The notes under the pieces are model-generated. The model had not been told where the DNA came from and searched no databases. It was given only the letters and a program-made list of their open reading frames with translations. A program made the position numbers and the translations under genes. From contig CAZCFZ010000065.1 of the NCBI GenBank assembly GCA_964498065.1, positions 1-21,470 of the forward strand: a DNA stretch of 21,470 bases, given 5' to 3'. The stretch is from FEN-1297 sp964498065. GTDB taxonomy: Bacteria > Bacteroidota > Ignavibacteria > Ignavibacteriales > Ignavibacteriaceae. How positions within the stretch are numbered: the stretch's first letter is position 1; every line of letters starts with the position of its first letter. Positions 17,365 to 21,470 of this stretch are shown here, piece after piece.

Positions 17365-17370
17365 ACCTCC
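17365..17370 (-). promoter_or_regulatory. Shine-Dalgarno site of the phosphohexomutase gene
   Basis: Reading the - strand, GGAGGT lies 3 bases before the ATG at 17361, a near-perfect match to the anti-Shine-Dalgarno sequence although closely spaced. It is one of the strongest in the window. Confidence 0.7.
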
Positions 17371-17401
17371 AATAAAATAGTAGAAAGATGAAATGATTCA
17401 A

Positions 17402-17417
17402 TAGATTTATAAATCTA
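17402..17417. repeat. 16-base perfect palindrome upstream of the phosphohexomutase gene
   Basis: TAGATTTATAAATCTA is self-complementary and lies about 40 bases upstream of the mutase ATG, where an operator or promoter would be expected. A 13-base part (TTTATAAATCTAA) recurs at 14315-14327, directly before the other - strand gene (the CDF transporter). Function unknown. Confidence 0.35.
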
Positions 17418-17639
17418 AAATAAAATATTTTTAAGAAATATCCTTATAAGGTGAGACGTCCTTTATCTGTAATATTTGTAAAAGTTTCTTTAAGATAAAC
17501 AACAAGGTAAGAAAATCTTCTGATTGCGGAATTAATTATCAGTTTAGAACTTAAATTAAAGTAATGTTTAATTACGGCAGATTAAAAAACATATCATACA
17601 TAGATTTGTGTTTAGTAGTGTCCTAATTTGCTTATCCTA

Positions 17640-17667
17640 GTCGTGGTTCGACTCCGCTCTCCATGAC
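17640..17667. repeat. REP-like palindromic element 1
   Basis: GTCGTGG (17640-17646) pairs with CCATGAC (17661-17667) through seven base pairs, one of them G-U, around a 14-base loop containing TTCGACTCCGCTC. It resembles the short dispersed palindromes with GGTTCGA...CCATGACA found between genes in many environmental Bacteroidota-type genomes. That resemblance is from memory and was not checked by a search. Confidence 0.5.
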
Positions 17668-17682
17668 AAATGTATTTAAATT

Positions 17683-17750
17683 ATCATCCCGAGCGGACTT
17701 GCCTGCCGCTACCTGTTTACCGACAAGTAGAGGCATGATCGAGGGAGGAT
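17683..17750. repeat. REP-like palindromic element 2, nested inverted repeats
   Basis: The outer arms ATCATCCC (17683-17690) and GGGAGGAT (17743-17750) pair at 7 of 8 positions. Inside, TGCCT (17700-17704) pairs with AGGCA (17731-17735), and CTACcTGT (17709-17716) pairs with ACAaGTAG (17723-17730) around a 6-base loop. The ends resemble the common TCATCCCGAGCG...TCGAGGGA dispersed repeat, with a second hairpin inserted in its middle. It lies 16 bases after element 1, suggesting a composite unit. Confidence 0.55.
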
Positions 17751-17798
17751 TTATTCATTAATAATTTCAGTAAATTAGAATACTAACTTAGATTTGCA

Positions 17799-17833
17799 TT
17801 TGTATTATATATAAAAATATGAAATTATATTTG
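17799..17833 (+). promoter_or_regulatory. Possible Bacteroidota-type promoter of nth
   Basis: TTTG at 17799-17802 and TATATTTG at 17826-17833 match the -33 TTTG and -7 TAnnTTTG elements, with a 23-base spacer at the long end of the accepted range. The -7 element is 40 bases upstream of the nth ATG. The match to the -7 consensus is exact, but the AT-rich background lowers its weight. Confidence 0.35.
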
Positions 17834-17873
17834 AAAAGGTTTTAGTCCCTATTTATTTTGTCCGGAAAGAGAA

Positions 17874-18584
17874 ATGATATCTAAAATAAAATTGGTCAAT
17901 CAACTATTAATTAAGAAATACGGAATACCGGGAAGGCCTAAAAATCCGCCCAACCCTGTCGATCTATTAATTGCAACGATTTTATCGCAAAATACAAATG
18001 ATAGAAATTCGTATAAAGCTTTTAATAATTTGAAAAACAGTTTTAAGAATTGGGAAGAGGTAGCAAATCTTCCAAGGGTAACAATCGAAAAATTCATAAG
18101 AGTTGCCGGACTTGGAAAACAAAAATCCAATGCTATAAAAAAATTTTTAGTCTCAATTTTAAAAAAAGAAGGTAAGATTAGTTTAAATAAATTGAAAAAA
18201 TTAAATAACAATGCAATACTAACGGAATTAACTAAATACGATGGTGTAGGTACGAAAACTGCAAGCTGCGTACTTTTATTTTCCCTACGAAGAAATGTTT
18301 GTCCGGTTGATACTCATGTTCATCGTACTACAAATAGAATAGGTTTAGTAGAAACAAAAACACCGGATAGGACCTTCGAAATAATAAATGAAAACATGCC
18401 GGATAATATTGCTCATTCATTTCATACAAACTTAATTAGATTGGGGAGAGAAATATGCAAACCTTCAAATCCTAATTGTAATATCTGTCCTCTTTTAAAA
18501 ATATGTAAATATAAAGGAAAAAATCTGAAGTCAATTTCTTCTTACAAAGAAAATAACTTTCTTCTTTTAGATAGTATAAAATAA
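17874..18584 (+). CDS. nth: Endonuclease III-type DNA glycosylase/AP lyase
   Basis: This base-excision repair enzyme removes oxidised pyrimidines and cleaves abasic sites. The 236 residues show the HhH-GPD fold: LSQNTND (38-43 region), the helix-hairpin-helix DGVGTKTAS with catalytic Lys128, and PVDTHVHR with catalytic Asp146. Near the C terminus four cysteines (195, 202, 205, 211) in C-x6-C-x2-C-x5-C spacing form the [4Fe-4S] cluster of the family. GGAAAGAG just upstream supports the ATG at 17874. The protein is slightly longer than E. coli Nth (211 residues), with an extra lysine-rich tail. It is a single gene flanked by non-coding stretches. Confidence 0.92.
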   Translation: MISKIKLVNQLLIKKYGIPGRPKNPPNPVDLLIATILSQNTNDRNSYKAFNNLKNSFKNWEEVANLPRVTIEKFIRVAGLGKQKSNAIKKFLVSILKKEGKISLNKLKKLNNNAILTELTKYDGVGTKTASCVLLFSLRRNVCPVDTHVHRTTNRIGLVETKTPDRTFEIINENMPDNIAHSFHTNLIRLGREICKPSNPNCNICPLLKICKYKGKNLKSISSYKENNFLLLDSIK

Positions 18585-18690
18585 TTCTCATCAATAAATT
18601 CATATCAAATATTACATATTCCATAAAAATTTAGATCACATCTATCCAAAATAAAAATAAAAAGCTAATACAAAATAATAATTTTTTATG

Positions 18691-18864
18691 TCATCCCTAC
18701 GATATTTATTATCCTTTCGATTATAGCTTTTTATAATAATATCACGCATTTGGCGTTTGATGTAAAAGCACGAAGGGCTGATATTTTTATAATTGAAAAC
18801 TAAGCCAGAATGTTTCTAAATCCCCAAGGGAAGAAATTATTCCTAAGCGGAATTGTTATGTCTT
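18691..18864. repeat. Degenerate array of about five short repeat units
   Basis: Units of the form ATyCC(n)AAGGG-ATnAAnTnAT can be aligned near 18693 (ATCCCTACGATATT), 18741 (ATCACGCATTTGGCGTTTGAT), 18768 (GCACGAAGGGCTGATATT), 18819 (AATCCCCAAGGGAAGAAATT) and 18839 (ATTCCTAAGCGGAATTGTT). Spacings alternate roughly 50 and 20-27 bases, giving a period near 75 for the pairs. They look like decayed copies of the CCCGAAGGGATGA-type intergenic repeats of Bacteroidota-like genomes; that comparison is from memory. Confidence 0.35.
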
Positions 18865-18967
18865 CAGTCATTTACAAAACAAAATTTTTAATGCAGACTT
18901 ATTTTGAACAGAAATTATATAAATCAATTTACATCTATCGTTTCTTGATTAATATTCTGAATATTCT

Positions 18968-18996
18968 TATTATTACGAATAATATTTGTAATAATA
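18968..18996. promoter_or_regulatory. Probable operator dyad before the Lrp/AsnC-type regulator
   Basis: TATTATTAC (18968-18976) and GTAATAATA (18988-18996) are perfect 9-base inverted arms around 11 bases, ending 12 bases before the start codon. A shorter dyad, TATTATT-ACG-AATAATA, occupies 18968-18984. The 12-mer CTGAATATTCTT just upstream (18957-18968) recurs at 19036-19047 inside the gene. Lrp/AsnC regulators commonly repress their own genes from AT-rich dyads, so autoregulation is a fair inference. Confidence 0.45.
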
Positions 18997-19008
18997 TTAA
19001 ATAAACGA

Positions 19009-19458
19009 ATGATAAACGAAATTGATGCTAAAATACTGAATATTCTTCAAAAAAACTCGAGAACAACAAATGCAGATATTGCACGTCAAATTAATATGGC
19101 GCCTTCGGCCGTTCTGGAAAGAATAAGAAGGCTTGAAAAGAAGAAGATCATAGCCAAATATACTGCTCAAATAAATCCTGAAGAAGTAAAACGCGGACTT
19201 CTTGCATTTATCCAGGTAAAAGCAAACGGACCTATAGTCGATCAAAAGACTGCAAAAGAAATAGCAAAAATTCCTGAAGTGCTGGAAGTGCACATTGTTG
19301 CCGGGGAAGATAGTTATCTTGTTAAAGTAAGAGCTGAAAATTCAGAAGATTTAACAATGCTGCTGCGGACAAAATTTGCATCGATAAAATCGATTAGGAC
19401 GACAAACACAATCATCGTTTTGGAAACAGTTAAAGAAACAACCGAATTAATATTTTAA
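19009..19458 (+). CDS. Lrp/AsnC-family transcriptional regulator
   Basis: This 149-residue feast/famine regulator has an N-terminal winged helix-turn-helix, INEIDAKILNILQKNSRTTNADIARQINMAPSAVLERIRRLEKKKII (about 2-48). A C-terminal RAM ligand-binding domain follows, with LAFIQVKA, VLEVHIVAGEDSYLVKVRAENSEDL and the final IRTTNTIIVLETVKE strand. Such proteins form dimers or octamers that sense amino acids. It lies 27 bases upstream of the tyrosine phenol-lyase gene on the same strand with no terminator between, so it is probably co-transcribed and the likely local regulator, perhaps responding to tyrosine or another amino acid. The start ATG at 19009 lacks a good ribosome binding site but begins the family's standard N terminus. 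Confidence 0.92.
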   Translation: MINEIDAKILNILQKNSRTTNADIARQINMAPSAVLERIRRLEKKKIIAKYTAQINPEEVKRGLLAFIQVKANGPIVDQKTAKEIAKIPEVLEVHIVAGEDSYLVKVRAENSEDLTMLLRTKFASIKSIRTTNTIIVLETVKETTELIF

Positions 19459-19476
19459 AAACATAATTCATTAAGC

Positions 19477-19480
19477 GGAG
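19477..19480 (+). promoter_or_regulatory. Shine-Dalgarno site of the lyase gene
   Basis: GGAG lies 5 bases before the ATG at 19486 and supports that start over any internal methionine. Confidence 0.55.
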
Positions 19481-19485
19481 TTAAT

Positions 19486-20880
19486 ATGGCAAAAAAACTA
19501 GAAAGAAGATCCTGGGCGGAGCCTTTTAAAATAAAAGTAGTAGAGCCCATTAAAATGACTACAAGAGAATACCGGGAAAAAGCGGCTAAACAAGCAGGCT
19601 ATAATACATTCCTTTTAAAATCGGAAGATGTATATATTGATTTGTTAACCGACAGCGGAACAAACGCTATGAGCGACGCGCAATGGGCCGGGATGATGAT
19701 TGGAGACGAAGCTTATGCCGGAAGTAAAAATTTTTATTATCTGTGGGACAATGTAAAAAAATATTACGGCTTCCCTTATTTTGTACCGACTCATCAAGGC
19801 AGAGCAGCCGAACATTTGATTTCAAAAATATTAATCAAACCAGGTGATTACGTTCCGGGCAATATGTATTTTACAACCACAAGACTTCACCAGGAACTTG
19901 CCGGTGCAACTTTTGTCGATGTTATTATAGATGAAGCACATAATCCGCAAAGCAATCATCCTTTTAAAGGTAATGTTGACTTAAAAAAGCTTGATAAACT
20001 CGTTAAGGAAGTCGGCGCAAAGAAAATTCCTTATATAAGTATTGCAGGTCCTGTTAACATGGCGGGAGGCCAGCCGATTTCCATGGCTAATATTATTGAG
20101 TTAAAAGACTACACTAAAAAGCACGGAATTAAAATGTGGTTGGACGCTACTCGCTTGGTAGAAAATGCATATTTTATAAAAGTGCGGGAGAAGGGTTATG
20201 AGAATAAAACTATTGCGCAAATTGTAAAAGAAATATGTTCTTACTTTGAAGGAATTTGGGTAAGCGCCAAAAAGGATTTGCTTGTTAATATCGGCGGATT
20301 CCTGGCAACAAAAAATAAAAAAGTTTTTGAGGAAGGAAGGAATCTTGTTGTAGTATATGAAGGACTGCATACTTACGGAGGTCTTGCCGGAAGAGACATG
20401 GAAGCAATGGCTCGGGGCATAGAAGAGATGACCAATTATGACTATATAAGGTCAAGGATCGGGCAGGTTGAATATTTCGGCAACAAGCTTCTTGAATATA
20501 AAGTACCTATTGTCCGGCCAATCGGCGGGCACGCAGTATTTTTGGATGCAAAAAGATTTTTACCGCATTTAAAGCAGGATGAATTTCCAGCACAAACGCT
20601 TGCCAACGAAATTTATGTTGATTCGGGTGTCCGCTCTATGGAGAGGGGAATAGTATCGGCCGGAAGAAATAAAAAGACCGGTGAGCATAATTATCCGAAG
20701 CTGGAGCTTGTCCGTTTAACCTTACCAAGGAGAGTTTATACTCAAGCTCATATTGATGTTACTTATGAATCTATTGTCTCTGTTTATGAAAGCAGGAAAT
20801 CCATTAAAGGATTAAAAATGGTTTATGAGCCTAAATATCTAAGGTTCTTCCAGGCTCGTTTCGAAAAGCTCAAAAAGTAG
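19486..20880 (+). CDS. tpl: Tyrosine phenol-lyase (beta-tyrosinase)
   Basis: This PLP enzyme of the beta-eliminating lyase family has 464 residues and splits L-tyrosine into phenol, pyruvate and ammonia. Compared with Citrobacter tyrosine phenol-lyase as I recall it, active-site residues fall at a constant offset of six: Tyr77 (71), Thr130 (124), Asp220 (214), the PLP lysine Lys263 (257), Arg387 (381), Arg410 (404) and Phe454 (448). Thr124, Arg381 and Phe448 are the residues that distinguish this enzyme from tryptophanase, which has Asp137, a hydrophobic residue at the Arg position and His463. The context NMYFTTTRLHQ, GVRSMERGI and EPKYLRFF also follows tyrosine phenol-lyase. Met288 is replaced by Leu294. 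Automated annotation may label it tryptophanase. A GGAG site fixes the start, and a terminator follows. Confidence 0.88.
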   Translation: MAKKLERRSWAEPFKIKVVEPIKMTTREYREKAAKQAGYNTFLLKSEDVYIDLLTDSGTNAMSDAQWAGMMIGDEAYAGSKNFYYLWDNVKKYYGFPYFVPTHQGRAAEHLISKILIKPGDYVPGNMYFTTTRLHQELAGATFVDVIIDEAHNPQSNHPFKGNVDLKKLDKLVKEVGAKKIPYISIAGPVNMAGGQPISMANIIELKDYTKKHGIKMWLDATRLVENAYFIKVREKGYENKTIAQIVKEICSYFEGIWVSAKKDLLVNIGGFLATKNKKVFEEGRNLVVVYEGLHTYGGLAGRDMEAMARGIEEMTNYDYIRSRIGQVEYFGNKLLEYKVPIVRPIGGHAVFLDAKRFLPHLKQDEFPAQTLANEIYVDSGVRSMERGIVSAGRNKKTGEHNYPKLELVRLTLPRRVYTQAHIDVTYESIVSVYESRKSIKGLKMVYEPKYLRFFQARFEKLKK

Positions 20881-20905
20881 ATATATAATTTTAATCAATT
20901 AATTT

Positions 20906-20934
20906 AAGCCGGGTAATTTATCCGGCTTTTTTTT
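20906..20934 (+). terminator. Rho-independent terminator after tpl
   Basis: AAGCCGG (20906-20912) pairs perfectly with CCGGCTT (20922-20928) around a 9-base loop, followed by an uninterrupted run of T to 20934. It lies 26 bases after the tpl stop and is the only classical terminator I found in the window. Confidence 0.9.
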
Positions 20935-21039
20935 ACATATTGAAAATCAATCCAATAGGTTTCTTTTTGTTAATGATTTTACGTATTTAACATTAAATTA
21001 TATTTATTAAAATAATTTCCTGCCGAATTAATATAAAGT

Positions 21040-21438
21040 CTAAACAATTCTCTTACCGGCCATAGGACCCGGTTTTAAAGTATGTACTTCGGAAATATTA
21101 ATTACTGCAACAGCTAATGGTTTAGGTCTGCCAAATTTAGCTGATGCTGCTGCAGCTTTATCATACAGTTCTCCGCTATCCAATAATGATGCTTCCCCTA
21201 TAAATCTATAGCCGTCAACTATTTCACGGTTAACCACGGCAACAGATACTTTCGAACCTCTTTTAATGTTAGCATAAGTAGCTCCGCCGGTTCCTTCGGT
21301 AAATATTAAGGATTCGTCCGAAAGTACGCGGGTAGAACGTTTAGGAGCGACATTGGGTGTGCCGTCTGCATTTACGGTGCCGATAAAACACTGCTGTGCT
21401 GCAACCATGTCTTTCATTTCTTGAGTTAATTTAGCCAT
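21040..21438 (-). CDS. Pyridoxamine 5'-phosphate oxidase-like FMN-binding protein
   Basis: This 132-residue split-barrel protein belongs to the PNPOx-like clan (CFIGTVNADGTPNVAPKRSTRVLSDESLIFTEG, then ANIKRGSKVSVAVVN and GYRFIGEASLLDSG). Members bind FMN or related cofactors and act as small redox or flavin-carrier proteins; the specific reaction here is unknown, and true PdxH is longer. An ATG at 21450 is in frame, but the internal ATG at 21438 is preceded by GGAGG with 5-base spacing, so I chose 21438. The gene is convergent with tpl, separated by its terminator and about 100 bases of plain AT-rich DNA. A link to PLP supply for the lyase is tempting but unsupported. Confidence 0.82.
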   Translation of the reverse strand: MAKLTQEMKDMVAAQQCFIGTVNADGTPNVAPKRSTRVLSDESLIFTEGTGGATYANIKRGSKVSVAVVNREIVDGYRFIGEASLLDSGELYDKAAAASAKFGRPKPLAVAVINISEVHTLKPGPMAGKRIV

Positions 21439-21443
21439 TTTAT

Positions 21444-21448
21444 CCTCC
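21444..21448 (-). promoter_or_regulatory. Shine-Dalgarno site deciding the start of the FMN-binding protein
   Basis: On the - strand GGAGG lies 5 bases before the ATG at 21438 and overlaps the alternative ATG at 21450, so translation should begin at 21438. Confidence 0.7.
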
Positions 21449-21470
21449 ATAACAGTAAAAAGTAATTAAC

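Larger units (their letters stand above)
17362..17873. other. 512-base non-coding stretch with repeats
   Basis: No gene is supported here. From left to right it holds the leader of the leftward mutase gene (GGAGGT, a 16-base perfect palindrome at 17402-17417 and CCTTATAAGG at 17442-17451). An AT-rich stretch without visible features runs to about 17630. Two adjacent palindromic repeat-like elements follow (17640-17667 and 17683-17750), clearly richer in G and C than their surroundings. Last comes a promoter-like region for nth. The GC-rich patch suggests inserted repeats rather than a decayed gene. Confidence 0.7.
18585..19008. other. 424-base non-coding stretch with degenerate repeats and a regulatory dyad
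   Basis: No gene is supported. After about 100 bases of plain AT-rich sequence, a set of five diverged CCC...GGG-type units occupies roughly 18691-18864. AT-rich sequence follows, then direct and inverted repeats at 18951-18996 immediately before the Lrp/AsnC-type gene. A 64-codon open frame at 18810-19004 runs through the repeats and the dyad, lacks a convincing ribosome binding site and matches no family I recognise. No terminator for nth is visible. Confidence 0.6.

Noticed and set aside
17600..17640. Possible insertion-sequence end around TAGTGTCCTAATTTG
   Set aside because: No matching inverted end, target duplication or transposase fragment is visible nearby.
17641..17667. A GGTTCGACTCC string that looks like the T-arm of a tRNA
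   Set aside because: There is no matching acceptor, D-arm or anticodon arm upstream, the T-stem has mismatches, and the string is better explained as the loop of a palindromic repeat with GTCGTGG/CCATGAC arms.
18810..19004. A 64-codon open frame before the Lrp/AsnC-type gene
   Set aside because: It crosses degenerate repeats and the regulatory dyad, has no ribosome binding site, shows low-complexity Ile/Asn/Tyr-rich composition and matches no family.
19486..20880. Tryptophanase (tnaA)
   Set aside because: The positions that define tryptophanase (Asp137 and His463 in E. coli) carry Thr130 and Phe454 here, and Arg387 matches the phenol-binding arginine of tyrosine phenol-lyase.
21040..21438. 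Functional link of the PNPOx-like protein to PLP supply for the lyase
   Set aside because: The protein is shorter than true PdxH, is on the opposite strand behind a terminator, and belongs to a broad FMN-binding clan, so proximity is the only argument.

Overview
The window is a strongly AT-rich bacterial chromosome segment carrying about 19 genes, most of them housekeeping or envelope genes. The best guess for its source is an anaerobic or facultative member of the Bacteroidota/Ignavibacteria (Chlorobi-related) group. This is inferred from the AT-rich composition, the mixed quality of ribosome binding sites, the protein flavour (peptidase/PD40/Omp85-barrel fusion, PEGA protein, DUF58 protein, GlmM-like mutase with an SNTEP motif) and one promoter-like match to the Bacteroidota TTTG/TAnnTTTG pattern. 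No marker RNA gene is present, so the lineage call is tentative.

Layout. (1) 1-3131: the tail of an unidentified upstream gene, then ptsH (HPr), ptsI (Enzyme I) and a bifunctional phosphoglucose/phosphomannose isomerase, all + strand and tightly packed: a sugar phosphotransfer and hexose-phosphate unit. (2) 3293-7957: a three-gene envelope operon. It holds a 938-residue fusion of metallopeptidase, PD40 propeller and Omp85-type barrel, a BamB-like PQQ-propeller lipoprotein, and a PEGA-domain membrane protein. (3) 8036-12696: prmC, dtd, an alkaline-phosphatase-superfamily metalloenzyme and comEC. (4) 12824-13315: purE, convergent with a cation-efflux (CDF) transporter on the - strand (13319-14314). 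(5) 14590-16006: a TPR lipoprotein overlapping a DUF58 protein, convergent with a GlmM-type phosphohexomutase on the - strand (16009-17361). (6) 17362-17873: a non-coding stretch with palindromic repeat elements, then nth (endonuclease III). (7) 18585-19008: a non-coding stretch with a degenerate repeat array and a dyad just before an Lrp/AsnC-type regulator. (8) 19009-20880: that regulator and a PLP-dependent beta-eliminating lyase whose diagnostic residues make it tyrosine phenol-lyase rather than tryptophanase, closed by a clear terminator. (9) 21040-21438: a small FMN-binding split-barrel protein on the - strand.

Working together. The PTS proteins, the PGI/PMI and the GlmM/PMM-type mutase cover hexose-phosphate entry, interconversion and amino-sugar or mannose precursors. 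The 3293-7957 cluster looks like an outer-membrane assembly or processing module of undefined function and is the strongest candidate for something undescribed. The regulator/lyase pair is probably an amino-acid-responsive catabolic unit (tyrosine to phenol, pyruvate and ammonia). A recurring feature is the four-base stop/start overlap NTGA, with ATG, GTG or TTG as the start, at five gene junctions. No tRNA, rRNA, CRISPR array, transposase or prophage gene was seen.
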